From the NCBI RefSeq assembly GCF_017874625.1, contig NZ_JAGIKZ010000003.1:1-64000 (forward strand): a stretch of 64,000 nucleotides of DNA, written 5' to 3'. Position 1 is the stretch's first letter. Every line of letters starts with the position of its first letter. The DNA comes from Cytobacillus eiseniae. Lineage in GTDB: Bacteria > Bacillota > Bacilli > Bacillales > Cytobacillaceae. Below, piece by piece: positions 33,188-41,734 of this stretch. A model generated the notes under the pieces. It was not told the origin of the DNA, did no database searches, and saw nothing but the letters and a program-made list of their open reading frames with translations. A program made the position numbers and the translations under genes.

Positions 33188-34147
33188 TTCAGTTGGTGGA
33201 TAGTATACTCGGCCTTTATTCGTGCCAGAATGGGGAAGATTCATTCTTATGAGCAGTTTAGAAGCCATATCGATGGATGATAAATGAACGAACTCTCGGA
33301 ATTGCTGATTAGTCATAGTTGAATTCATCAGCAGAAAGTAATCTTTTACTGCTTCCACGTGTGCAAGTCTATCAAAACACCCACATTTTTCACAAAGCCA
33401 TCTTCTATTGAAACGGATCATCCCTAATTTATGGCAATTTAGGCATTGAACACCTGTTAAAATATCCGTTTTAGATAGACCATATTTTTTCAGGATATTC
33501 ATTTCTTCAGGTTTATGATTTTTCATAAGTAGATTAGAGAGTTTTCGCACACCTTTTATGTCAATCACCTCATTTTGATGCGCTTTTTCAAACGATTTCA
33601 TACGTTCTAGCAGATTGTAGCCGTGAACGACTCTTTTTAAAATGGATTGATTTCTACTATTGGATTTTAAAATAGTGGAGGGATTGCTGAAGGCGACTAA
33701 GTATTCAATCGGAAGTTGGGAATAGCCGTGGTTTTGTAGAAAAACGTGTAATTGCTGCTGATGCCATTTAGCTTGTGAGAGGGGATTTTGAAAGCCTTCT
33801 TCTTTCTCATTGGTTGTGCGAATAAGCTGTTGAAATGAATCTTCAAGAAACAGAGTACCGTAGAAATTTTTGCATTCGAGGATAAAGGCAAGGCGGCGGC
33901 TGAGGACGAGATAATCAATTTGGAAATAATGTTTTCCACTAGGTAGCCGAAGATGATGGAAGATATAAACATCTTTATCAGGTAGGAAATCTAAATAATA
34001 GGATATGGCCCGTTCTCCAGTGTAACCAGCAAGCTTTTTTCTGAAATCCTCCTTTATCTCCTCATATTTTGGATGATCCATACGTAAGCGTCTCAATAAT
34101 GCCTCTAATTTATAAATGCTGCTATGTTTTATAAACTTCTTAACCAT
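33179..34147 (-). CDS. NERD-domain (nuclease-related) protein
   Basis: A 322-residue protein with an N-terminal NERD domain (about residues 35-150). Its active-site-like pattern, GERAISYYL, then QIDYLVLS, then ILECKNFYG, is the D-(E/Q)-K core of restriction-endonuclease-fold nucleases. The C-terminus has a likely zinc ribbon (CLNCHKLG and CEKCGCF). Substrate and role are unknown. ATG 34147 is preceded by AAAGGAG at eleven bases; a GTG 12 bases upstream abuts that site. It lies between the glycolytic region and secG, convergent with the minisatellite. Confidence 0.85.
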   Translation of the reverse strand: MVKKFIKHSSIYKLEALLRRLRMDHPKYEEIKEDFRKKLAGYTGERAISYYLDFLPDKDVYIFHHLRLPSGKHYFQIDYLVLSRRLAFILECKNFYGTLFLEDSFQQLIRTTNEKEEGFQNPLSQAKWHQQQLHVFLQNHGYSQLPIEYLVAFSNPSTILKSNSRNQSILKRVVHGYNLLERMKSFEKAHQNEVIDIKGVRKLSNLLMKNHKPEEMNILKKYGLSKTDILTGVQCLNCHKLGMIRFNRRWLCEKCGCFDRLAHVEAVKDYFLLMNSTMTNQQFREFVHLSSIDMASKLLIRMNLPHSGTNKGRVYYPPTEFN

Positions 34148-34288
34148 CAAATTAATCACTCCTTTCCTAATTGAATTTCTCTCTGAACTTGAAAACTCCT
34201 CCTATAGTCTGAATTCTATTGCCAATAAAACACAAACATGCTAAAATTAGAAATACTGTAAAAGGTTCGTTTTAGGAGGTGGCTTTTT

Positions 34289-34522
34289 ATGCATGCACTA
34301 TTAATTACATTATTGGTTATTGTATCTGTTGGCCTTATTGTCGTTGTACTCCTACAATCAGGTAAAAGTGCTGGTCTTTCCGGTGCCATTTCTGGGGGAG
34401 CGGAACAGCTTTTTGGAAAACAAAAGGCACGAGGATTAGATTTAATTCTTCACCGCGTCACAATTGTACTAGCTGTACTTTTCTTTTTACTTACCATTGG
34501 CGTATCTTATTTTGCAATATAA
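34289..34522 (+). CDS. secG: Preprotein translocase subunit SecG
   Basis: A 77-residue protein with two membrane helices (about residues 3-22 and 52-74) around the conserved loop [21 protein letters not shown]. SecG is part of the SecYEG channel. AGGAGGTG precedes ATG 34289. It leads the secG-est-rnr-smpB-ssrA order typical of Bacillus, but a terminator follows immediately. Confidence 0.96.
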   Translation: MHALLITLLVIVSVGLIVVVLLQSGKSAGLSGAISGGAEQLFGKQKARGLDLILHRVTIVLAVLFFLLTIGVSYFAI

Positions 34523-34526
34523 AAAA

Positions 34527-34557
34527 TACCTGGCCTACAATAGGTCAGGTTTTTTTC
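34527..34557 (+). terminator. Terminator after secG
   Basis: CCTGGCCTA pairs with TAGGTCAGG around CAA, followed by seven T. Confidence 0.85.
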
Positions 34558-34665
34558 GTATGGGCTAGTATTCTGAGGATTATCACTAGGCTGTATGCTA
34601 AAAATAGGATGGAGATGAAACAACCGTTTGATGATGCGAATTTTACATAAAGGGGTATGGAATAG

Positions 34666-35412
34666 ATGAAAATTGTTACACCAAAACCATTTACTTTCGG
34701 AAAGGAAAAGAGAGCTGTGCTGCTCCTTCACGGATTTACAGGCAATACAGCAGATGTGCGAATGATGGGGCGCTTTCTTGAGGGAAAAGGCTATACATGC
34801 CATGCACCACAATACAAAGGGCATGGGGTTCCACCAGAAGAACTTGTCCATACGGGGCCGGAAGACTGGTGGAAAGATGTAATGGAAGGGTATGAATTCT
34901 TGCAACAGAAAGGCCATACCGAGATTGCTGTGGCAGGCCTTTCCTTAGGTGGCGTATTTTCCTTGAAATTAGGTTACACTGTACCTGTTAAGGGAATCAT
35001 TCCTATGTGTGCACCGATGCATATTAAAAGTGAGGAAGTTATGTATGAGGGGATTTTGCAGTATGCCCGTGAATACAAGAGATTAGAAGGAAAGACAGGG
35101 GATCAAATCGAACAAGAGATGATTGACTTTCAGAAAACACCAATGAATACACTAAAGGCACTCCAAGCGCTAATTGCGGATGTTCGCAATCATGTCGATA
35201 TGATTTATTCACCGACATTTGTTGTTCAAGCACGTGAGGATCATATGATTAATACCGAAAGTGCGAACATTATTTATAATGAAGTAGAATCCGATCTGAA
35301 GGAAATTAAATGGTTTGAGGAATCGGGACATGTGATTACACTTGATAAAGAACGTGATCAGCTTCATGAAGATGTCTATCAGTTTTTAGAAAAGTTAAAT
35401 TGGGAAGAATAA
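34666..35412 (+). CDS. est: Carboxylesterase (Est30 type)
   Basis: A 248-residue alpha/beta hydrolase closely resembling the Geobacillus stearothermophilus carboxylesterase Est30. The nucleophile is Ser93 in GLSLGG, the Asp is in QAREDHMI near residue 192 and the His in SGHVITL near residue 222; the oxyanion segment is LLHGFTG. The physiological ester is unknown. It lies 21 bp before rnr and is probably co-transcribed with it. Confidence 0.93.
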   Translation: MKIVTPKPFTFGKEKRAVLLLHGFTGNTADVRMMGRFLEGKGYTCHAPQYKGHGVPPEELVHTGPEDWWKDVMEGYEFLQQKGHTEIAVAGLSLGGVFSLKLGYTVPVKGIIPMCAPMHIKSEEVMYEGILQYAREYKRLEGKTGDQIEQEMIDFQKTPMNTLKALQALIADVRNHVDMIYSPTFVVQAREDHMINTESANIIYNEVESDLKEIKWFEESGHVITLDKERDQLHEDVYQFLEKLNWEE

Positions 35413-35432
35413 AGGAAAAGGAGGACGATTGA

Positions 35433-37769
35433 ATGGAAAATATTCAACAAATTATCGAAAAGCTCCTGTACTATATGAAGGATGAGGCCTATAAGCCACT
35501 AACCGTACAGGAAATGGAAGCCGCATTTGGCATTGAGGATTCATCGGATTTTAAAGAATTCGTCAAAGCGCTTGTGAAGATGGAAGAAAAAGGCCTAGTT
35601 GTCCGCACAAGGAGCAATCGCTACGGTCTCCCTGAAAAAATGAGTCTTGTCCGAGGAAAACTGACGGGTCATGCAAAAGGCTTTGCTTTTGTGATTCCAG
35701 ATGAACCTGGGATGGATGATATTTTTATCCCACCAAATGAAACGAATAATGCGATGCATGGAGATATCGTGCTGGCACGAGTCAATTCGGAGACTTCTGG
35801 ACAAAGAAGAGAAGGGACGATTGTTCGTGTTCTTGAGCGTGGAATTACGCAGATCGTTGGAACGTATACGGAAAGCAAGCATTTTGGCTTTGTGCTGCCA
35901 GATGATAAAAAGTTTACGAGTGATATTTTTATTCCGAAGGCTGTATCGCTTGGAGCTGTGGAAGGACATAAGGTTGTTGTAAAATTAACGACTTATCCAG
36001 AAGGAAGAAAAAGTGCAGAAGGAGAAGTCATTCAAATTCTTGGGCATAAAAATGACCCAGGTGTGGATATTCTCTCGGTCATTCATAAGCATGGCCTTCC
36101 GATGGAGTTCCCAGATGAGGTGCTTGAGCAGGCAACAAACACGCCTGAAACGATTGATCCAAGTGACCTAGATAATCGCAGAGATTTAAGAGATCAAACA
36201 ATCGTTACAATAGACGGGGCAGATGCGAAGGATTTGGATGATGCTGTTACAGTAACGAAGCTTGAGAATGGCAACTTTAAGCTAGGCGTACATATTGCAG
36301 ATGTAACCCATTATGTGACAGAGGATTCAGCGATTGATCGTGAAGCAGAAGAGCGTGGGACAAGTATTTACTTAGTCGATCGTGTGATTCCGATGATTCC
36401 ACATCGCTTGTCTAATGGCATTTGTTCATTGAACCCACAGGTGGATCGCTTAACATTATCATGTGAAATGGAAATTGCGCCTGGTGGAGAAGTCGTTTCA
36501 CATGAGATTTTCCAAAGTGTCATTAAAACAACAGAAAGAATGACGTATTCTGATGTGAATAAAATTTTAGAGGAACAAGATGAAGAACTGATCAAGCGAT
36601 ATGAGCCAATCGTTCCGATGTTCCAGTTAATGGAGGAGCTTGCGCAAATCTTACGCACGAAGCGAATGAAGCGTGGGGCGATAGATTTTGATTTCAAAGA
36701 GGCAAAAGTAATTGTCGATGAAGAAGGCAAGCCGAATGATGTAGTGATCAGAGAGCGTTCGGTTGCAGAGAAGTTAATTGAAGAATTTATGCTTTGTGCC
36801 AATGAAACAGTGGCTGAGCATTTCCATTGGATGGATGTTCCGTTCATCTATCGAATTCATGAAGACCCAAAAGAAGATAAGCTCAGAAGATTCTTTGAGT
36901 TCATTATTAATTTTGGCTACATTGTCAGAGGAACAGCTAATTCTGTTCACCCGCGTGCATTACAGGAAATTATTGAAGAAGTGCAAGGCAAACCAGAGGA
37001 AATGGTCGTTTCTACGGTTATGCTTCGTTCAATGCAGCAAGCGAAATATGATCCAGAAAGCTTAGGGCACTTTGGATTGTCAACAGAATTCTATACGCAT
37101 TTCACTTCACCAATTCGCCGCTACCCGGATTTAATTGTACACCGTTTGATTCGTACATACTTAATTGAGGGCAAGCTTGATCCAGCAACAAGAGAAAAGT
37201 GGAATGCCCTGCTCCCGGATATTGCCCAGCATTCTTCCAATATGGAACGTAGAGCAGTTGAGGCAGAAAGAGAAACCGATGAGTTGAAAAAAGCGGAATA
37301 CATGGAAGACAAGATTGGCGAGGAATATGATGGAATCATTAGCTCTGTCACGAATTTTGGCATGTTTGTTGAGCTTCCGAATACGATTGAAGGACTCATC
37401 CATGTAAGCTATATGACCGATGACTATTATCGCTACGATGAGCGCCATTTAGCCATGATTGGGGAACGAACAGGCAATATTTTCCGTATTGGCGATGAGA
37501 TTACCGTTCGGGTAGTGAATGTGAATAAGGAAGAACGCTCCATTGACTTTGAAATTGTCGGGATGAAAGGAAAGCGCAGACAAGAGACGAATGAGCGTCC
37601 AAAGATTTTTCGTACAGGCAGCAGCGAACGCAAGCCACGAAGAAATAAGTCTGATCAAGAAAGCAGTGGCAAGAGTCGAACAGAATCAGGAAATAGCAAG
37701 AAGCCGAGAAAAACAAAAAAGCATTACGAAAATGCGCCTAAGGCCAAGCGAAAAAATAAGAAACGATAA
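35433..37769 (+). CDS. rnr: Ribonuclease R
   Basis: RNase R is a 3'-5' exoribonuclease that degrades structured RNA and nonstop mRNAs released by trans-translation. The 778-residue protein has an N-terminal winged helix (residues 1-75), two cold-shock/OB domains (about 80-230), the RNB catalytic domain with [11 protein letters not shown] near residue 265 and the [12 protein letters not shown] motif near residue 555, an S1 domain near 620-700, and a Lys-rich tail. The neighbours smpB and ssrA act in the same pathway. Confidence 0.97.
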   Translation: MENIQQIIEKLLYYMKDEAYKPLTVQEMEAAFGIEDSSDFKEFVKALVKMEEKGLVVRTRSNRYGLPEKMSLVRGKLTGHAKGFAFVIPDEPGMDDIFIPPNETNNAMHGDIVLARVNSETSGQRREGTIVRVLERGITQIVGTYTESKHFGFVLPDDKKFTSDIFIPKAVSLGAVEGHKVVVKLTTYPEGRKSAEGEVIQILGHKNDPGVDILSVIHKHGLPMEFPDEVLEQATNTPETIDPSDLDNRRDLRDQTIVTIDGADAKDLDDAVTVTKLENGNFKLGVHIADVTHYVTEDSAIDREAEERGTSIYLVDRVIPMIPHRLSNGICSLNPQVDRLTLSCEMEIAPGGEVVSHEIFQSVIKTTERMTYSDVNKILEEQDEELIKRYEPIVPMFQLMEELAQILRTKRMKRGAIDFDFKEAKVIVDEEGKPNDVVIRERSVAEKLIEEFMLCANETVAEHFHWMDVPFIYRIHEDPKEDKLRRFFEFIINFGYIVRGTANSVHPRALQEIIEEVQGKPEEMVVSTVMLRSMQQAKYDPESLGHFGLSTEFYTHFTSPIRRYPDLIVHRLIRTYLIEGKLDPATREKWNALLPDIAQHSSNMERRAVEAERETDELKKAEYMEDKIGEEYDGIISSVTNFGMFVELPNTIEGLIHVSYMTDDYYRYDERHLAMIGERTGNIFRIGDEITVRVVNVNKEERSIDFEIVGMKGKRRQETNERPKIFRTGSSERKPRRNKSDQESSGKSRTESGNSKKPRKTKKHYENAPKAKRKNKKR

Positions 37770-37789
37770 ATGAGCTGAAGCGCCCTGCG

Positions 37790-37834
37790 GGAAGTGGATA
37801 GACCTGCTCCCGCAGGAATGGGCGCTCGCTCTAC
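37790..37834. repeat. Inverted repeat between rnr and smpB
   Basis: GCGCCC-TGCGGGA pairs with TCCCGCA-GGAAT-GGGCGC. There is no T tract, so it is not a standard terminator; it may be an mRNA processing or repeat element. Confidence 0.6.
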
Positions 37835-37945
37835 ATTGAGCAGCAACTAAATTTTTGGTACAATATAGAAAACGTTTGTTAACTTTATTTGATCTGTCAG
37901 CCCCCAATGACCTGGCAGAAAAAGATGAAGTGAGGGGGAATTGCG

Positions 37946-38413
37946 ATGCCAAAGGGCTTTGGAAAAACAATTGCACAAAACAAAAAAGCCTATCATGACT
38001 TTACAATAGAAGAAACATATGAAGCGGGAATTGTTCTACAAGGTACAGAGATCAAATCCATTCGCCAAGGCAAAGTGAATCTGAAGGAGTCTTATGCGAG
38101 GATTGATAAAGGTGAAGTTTTCGTAATCGGGATGCATGTCAGCCCATATGAACAAGGAAACCGTTACAATCATGATCCGCTCCGTGAAAGAAAGCTGCTT
38201 CTCCATAATAAAGAAATTAGTAAACTAATTGGAGAAACAAAGGAAATCGGTTATTCCCTTGTTCCATTAAAGCTGTATTTAAAAAATGGTTATGCAAAGA
38301 TTCTGCTCGGTCTCGCAAAAGGGAAAAAGAAATACGATAAGCGTGAGGATTTGAAGAAGAAAGAAGCCAAGCGTGAAGTAGAACGAGCTTTCCGAGAAAG
38401 ACAGAAAATGTAA
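37946..38413 (+). CDS. smpB: SsrA-binding protein SmpB
   Basis: SmpB binds tmRNA and brings it to stalled ribosomes. The 155-residue protein has the OB-fold core ([36 protein letters not shown] begins at residue 14, only its start is diagnostic), [13 protein letters not shown], and the basic C-terminal tail [18 protein letters not shown] that fills the ribosomal A-site path. GAGGGGG precedes ATG 37946. Its partner ssrA begins 404 bp downstream, an unusually large gap filled by a repeat. Confidence 0.97.
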   Translation: MPKGFGKTIAQNKKAYHDFTIEETYEAGIVLQGTEIKSIRQGKVNLKESYARIDKGEVFVIGMHVSPYEQGNRYNHDPLRERKLLLHNKEISKLIGETKEIGYSLVPLKLYLKNGYAKILLGLAKGKKKYDKREDLKKKEAKREVERAFRERQKM

Positions 38414-38429
38414 TTCCAAAAGCTTACAA

Positions 38430-38457
38430 TTGAATTTGTCATTAGATGTGATATAAT
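38430..38457 (+). promoter_or_regulatory. Probable ssrA promoter
   Basis: TTGAAT, 16 bases, TATAAT, downstream of smpB. It is the best sigma-A-like promoter I see before ssrA, but it lies about 360 bp upstream of the mature 5' end. Confidence 0.5.
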
Positions 38458-38459
38458 AA

Positions 38460-38812
38460 GACTTGTCACAGAGAGTGACACAATCTTTAGCTCAGCTACT
38501 TGAGCATTCCGGATATCGTCTGCGTGCAGGATTTTTATTTAATTCTTTGCTACGTTACAACATCATTGGAAAAAAAGCGGCAAGAAGGTCAAGGAAACGA
38601 TTGAGGAAGTACCGGAACGTACGTAGTTTGTACGTGAGGATACTGACGACCATCGTTGACGCCGAGATTCGCCGCCGATTTTTCTTAGTTGTCCAGCTCC
38701 AGGCACCATCGGCTCGAGGTCATAAGCCAATCCGCCAAGAAGGTTAAAGAACAACCTTCATGCCGGCTCGTCTTATGCTTGTCGCCGATAATCGGGCGCC
38801 TTGCGCATTTCT
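38460..38812. repeat. Repeat-derived insert between promoter and ssrA (copy C)
   Basis: The stretch contains TTGTCCAGCTCCAGGCACC, GGCTCGAGGTCATAAGCC, the AAGAAGGTT / AACCTTCAT inverted pair and GCTCGTCTTATGCTTGTCGC, all parts of the interspersed repeat family seen at 19416 and 20803. No gene is supported here. Confidence 0.7.
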
Positions 38813-38817
38813 ATAAT

Positions 38818-39457
38818 GGGGACGCTACGGATTCGACAGGGATAGTTCGAGCTTAGGTTGCGAGTCGAGGGGATCGGCCTCGTTAAAACGTCAAAGCCTA
38901 TAACTGGCAAACAACAAAACAACTTCGCTTTAGCTGCTTAATAGCGCTTAGCGGTTCGTCCCTCCATTGCCCATGTGGTAGGGTAACGGACTCACTCTGA
39001 GTGGGCTACGCCGGATTCCACCGTCTGAGGAAGAAGGAAGAGAACAACCAGACTAGCTGACTGGAAGCCTGTCGATAGGCAGAAGGGTTCAGCGAAATAC
39101 GAATATGTCGACTACACTCGTAGAAGCTTAAGTGCCGATGTTTCTGGACGTGGGTTCGATTAGTAATTAGTCGCCTTATGTGGCAACACATAAGTGAAAA
39201 TTCGGCTTTATCGGTGAAACCTAAGTCACGTATAATACGTGGTAAGGCAATGCCGAGCGGTATGTGGAGCAATCCAACAGCCGTGTATCGACTTATAGGC
39301 TGCCACAATAGTGGGTAGTACTAGGATGCGAAATCCTGCCTTCAAAGGTAAATATACATTTCGCATAATACGCCGAAGGGCCTGGAAACTTACAGGTCTA
39401 AGATATAGTCAGTGCCATGACGAAAGCATGGAAGTGCACGTCCCACCGTCTCCACCA
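38818..39457 (+). ncRNA. ssrA: tmRNA, interrupted by a group I intron
   Basis: tmRNA rescues stalled ribosomes and adds a degradation tag. The 5' end GGGGACGCTACGGATTCGAC and the 3' end CGTCTCCACCA form the tRNA-like acceptor. The tag frame GGC AAA CAA CAA... ends in TAA and gives the tag (A)GKQQNNFALAA, a normal Bacillus-type tag. The T arm is broken: GTGGGTTCGAT ends exon 1 at 39160 and TCCCACCG starts exon 2 at 39441. Joining them rebuilds GTGGG-TTCGATT-CCCAC and gives a 360-nt RNA, the expected length. Function therefore needs splicing. Confidence 0.95.
39161..39440 (+). ncRNA. Group I intron in the tmRNA T loop
   Basis: The 280-nt insert has no ORF and shows group I hallmarks. Exon end CGAU pairs with intron GUCG (39170-39173), placing the U-G wobble at the 5' splice site (P1). 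CTTATGTG-GCAA-CACATAAG is a P2 hairpin. GGTAAGGCAATGCCGAGC matches the P/Q region. GACT (39290-39293) can pair with AGTC in AAGATATAGTC (39400-39410), the S element, forming P7. The last intron base is G (39440), as required. Other hairpins: CACGTA-TAA-TACGTG (P5), CCATG / CATGG (P9). Confidence 0.93.
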
Positions 39458-39480
39458 AATACATATTTGGTGGTTTTTTA
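39452..39480 (+). terminator. ssrA terminator
   Basis: CCACCAAAT pairs with ATTTGGTGG, then six T. The upstream arm overlaps the CCACCA end of tmRNA. The same hairpin faces the convergent endonuclease gene. Confidence 0.85.
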
Positions 39481-39488
39481 TTTGTTCG

Positions 39489-39896
39489 TCACAATTTGAA
39501 AAAGAAATCCTCAAATTGTAATTTTTTCTTTAACATTTCCGAACTGTATTTCCCATTTCTTGGCGTTACTTTGTCATAGTTTTCGAGTATCCATAATGCT
39601 CGCTCTCTTTTATTAGAAATTCTTAAATATGGTGTAATATGTGCTAATAATGCCATAACACTTCCTTTCGTTTTTATATTCAATGTATAGGAATTTTTGT
39701 GCTTTTCTGGTTTATAATTCTTTTTATTGATTATGGTTCCGCCAGTTAAAGTTTGGATATAATTTAAGAGTTCTAAATCTGTTGAAGAAATTGTAACACA
39801 TGGTCTTCGATGCTCGCTTTTATGCATTCTTGATAAAGTAATTGATCCTTCACCGTCTATTATTCCTGCGATATATGCAGCCTCCCAATCTTTCAT
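39489..39896 (-). CDS. LAGLIDADG homing endonuclease (stand-alone)
   Basis: A 135-residue single-motif LAGLIDADG protein. The motif AAYIAGIIDGEGSITL is at about residues 6-21, with the catalytic acidic residue in DGEG, followed by a typical beta-rich half (RPCVTISSTDLELLNYIQTL; GSVMALLAHITPYL). One motif implies a homodimer with a near-palindromic target. It lies 31 bp past the tmRNA 3' end on the opposite strand, outside the intron. AGGAGGC precedes ATG 39896. The intron itself has no ORF, so this gene may supply its mobility. Confidence 0.9.
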   Translation of the reverse strand: MKDWEAAYIAGIIDGEGSITLSRMHKSEHRRPCVTISSTDLELLNYIQTLTGGTIINKKNYKPEKHKNSYTLNIKTKGSVMALLAHITPYLRISNKRERALWILENYDKVTPRNGKYSSEMLKKKLQFEDFFFKL

Positions 39897-40119
39897 TTTA
39901 GTATGCCTCCTATATTTCTAGATATCTTTAAATGTGTATAAAGTCCAGATATTAAACAAACTTTTAATGGAGGAGAGATGATGACCATAATTTCAAAAAA
40001 TCATAAAGGAAATTTATGATGTTCTAGAGATTATAATTACAAATTAAGTATCAATAAGAATCGCTATACCAAGTAGGATTGTATCCTCGCTGTTACAGCA
40101 ATCATAAAATGAATTGTTT

Positions 40120-40629
40120 TTATTCGTACTGTTTTACTATAATAAATAGTAGTATTTTCTCCTCCGATAAGCCAAATTCTATGTATAAATTATTTTTCTT
40201 GTCAATATATCCAATTAGTTTCGTTCCGCCTTCTTCTCTCTCATAAAAATTATTTCCATAACTATTAATGACATCGGTCTTATTGTCTCCTGTACTGATA
40301 TTTTTTGATGTTTGTATTTCTGGTTGTTTAGCAATAAAATATTTTACTAATTTATCTTTCGCGTCGAGCATAAAAACTACTTCTTCATTTTTATAAATTA
40401 AATGCTTAACTTTAGGGTTACCAACTTCTTCCGTTTTTTGTGGCAGACCAAAAACATCTATTATTTTATCCTCGGTAGCTCCGATCTTAATCCCATTTAA
40501 ATTTTCATTTTCTAGGTTTGTACTTGGTGTTTGTTCATATAAATCATTGACCGTTTTAGCAGATGGATCACAGCCTATAATAAGTAACAGAAAACCAATT
40601 ATGAAGAAAAGATATATCTTTTTATACAT
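40120..40629 (-). CDS. Small secreted lipoprotein
   Basis: A 169-residue protein with a signal peptide and lipobox LIIGC at about residues 16-20, so it should be lipidated by Lgt and face outward. Two similar segments follow (GIKIGATEDKIIDVFGLPQK and ISTGDNKTDVINSYGNNFYE), which look like two SmpA/BamE- or YjgB-like small repeats. The function is unknown. ATG 40629 lies nine bases after AGGAG; ATG 40635 is too close to it. Confidence 0.8.
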   Translation of the reverse strand: MYKKIYLFFIIGFLLLIIGCDPSAKTVNDLYEQTPSTNLENENLNGIKIGATEDKIIDVFGLPQKTEEVGNPKVKHLIYKNEEVVFMLDAKDKLVKYFIAKQPEIQTSKNISTGDNKTDVINSYGNNFYEREEGGTKLIGYIDKKNNLYIEFGLSEEKILLFIIVKQYE

Positions 40630-40845
40630 GTCCATTCACTCCTTTTTAAATTAATGCTCGGGACTATTCCGGTAGTATCAACTATCATTTCAAGAATCAG
40701 AAGTACAATCCCTGCAACTTAAAAGTGTTTTGCTAAAATAGGAGATAAATAATTAATAAACCAAAAGGGGTCACTTGGTTTTTGTCAAAAATTCAGAAAC
40801 ACAAGTATATAAAAAAGCCAGCATTATCTGCTAGCTTCTATAACT

Positions 40846-40965
40846 TTATTCCTCAATAACCTTATCGCCTAGACTCCAATCCATTGGGCACATTCCGCTG
40901 GATTGTAATGCTTGAAGGATTCGAACGATTTCTTTTGCGCGCACCTGATGGATCGGAAAGTTGCT
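40846..40965 (-). pseudogene. Peroxiredoxin gene remnant
   Basis: On the minus strand this encodes the C-terminal end of a 2-Cys peroxiredoxin (IVRILQALQSSGMCPMDWSL, then GDKVIEE and stop), about 90% identical in DNA to the end of the intact gene at 51402. Upstream a DPSG segment is joined out of frame, so roughly 100 bp are missing and the rest of the gene is gone. The identity continues past the stop into the GCCAGCATTATCTGCTAGC hairpin (near 40818). Confidence 0.8.
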
Positions 40966-41026
40966 ATAATGAAGATATCAGTAACAATGGGGTAGCCATG
41001 GGAAATATATTTCATTTCTTATATCA

Positions 41027-41188
41027 ATGTCAGTTATATTTGTTTTATTACTTCTGGCTTTCACTTATTTTCTTGATGATCGGACAAGAGTATTCTCACT
41101 TGGAATTTGTCTTATACTAATGTTGTCGTTTATATCAGTTTTACTAATAAAAATTATTGATTTACTTGATAAGAATGATCTTCATTGA
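41027..41188 (+). CDS. Possible 53-residue membrane peptide or remnant
   Basis: The frame encodes a hydrophobic N-terminal helix (MSVIFVLLLLAFTYFL), a DDRTR turn and a second hydrophobic helix. There is no ribosome binding site before ATG 41027, so it may be a truncated piece of a longer gene. No family recognised. The rest of 40966-41509 shows nothing I can name. Confidence 0.35.
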   Translation: MSVIFVLLLLAFTYFLDDRTRVFSLGICLILMLSFISVLLIKIIDLLDKNDLH

Positions 41189-41509
41189 AAACCTTTACCT
41201 TCTGGAAAAAAATACAAATTTATTTCATATAAGCAATCTACTTTTTAGTATATGACCTGCAAGAAGCGTGACGAACGTCCCCACGTTTTTATTAAGTCTC
41301 TAAATCGATACTTAGCTTGAATCATATTTACTTTTTGATGATATTTCAGTTTTTATTCAATAGAGTCGATTTTTCATTATCCTAAAGCACTTTATTAAAC
41401 AAACAATCCTATAAAAGGTATAGTGATATGTTTCATGTTCGTTCTTTTATCTGAAGTATGCCAACATAATTAAACAAGGTAGGACTTACATGAAGTTGAT
41501 GTAGGTTAT

Positions 41510-41734
41510 TTACTCCATCATTCTCTCAAAGGGACCGAAAATGTAATCAAGAAGAGTGAGAGGTCCTGGTAAAATTTCAAGGTTAAAAAAAGACATGAAA
41601 GAAGCTATAAACAGGAGGGCAGCAAATGTGATTTTGTCAGCTTTTGGGCTATTGCTGAGATGCTTCCGCTCGAATAATACAATCAACCAAACAAACACTT
41701 GTACTACAAATACAGTAGTCCAATTCCATTGCAT
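41510..41734 (-). CDS. Small membrane protein of the ger operon (D-subunit type)
   Basis: A 74-residue protein with two membrane helices (about residues 5-22 and 36-66). Its start overlaps the end of the GerC-type gene, so it is the fourth gene of the germination operon. Small two-helix D proteins accompany some gerA-type operons, for example gerK in B. subtilis, and modulate germinant response. I assign it to that class by size, topology and position, not by a sequence motif. Confidence 0.7.
   Translation of the reverse strand: MQWNWTTVFVVQVFVWLIVLFERKHLSNSPKADKITFAALLFIASFMSFFNLEILPGPLTLLDYIFGPFERMME

Noticed and set aside
38463..38747. 94-codon basic open frame between smpB and ssrA
   Set aside because: It lies in repeat-derived DNA with GC-rich inverted repeats, and the product has the composition of a random frame.
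38812..38817. TATAAT immediately before the tmRNA 5' end as the ssrA -10 box
   Set aside because: It would put the start only a base or so from the mature end with no fitting -35 (TTGCGC gives wrong spacing), so it more likely lies in the processed leader.
38818..39457. Permuted (two-piece) tmRNA
   Set aside because: The exon order is the normal one; only the T loop is interrupted, and the insert has group I core motifs.
40884..41120. 78-codon plus-strand frame
   Set aside because: Its first part is antisense to the peroxiredoxin remnant, and the better frame for the membrane-like part starts at 41027.
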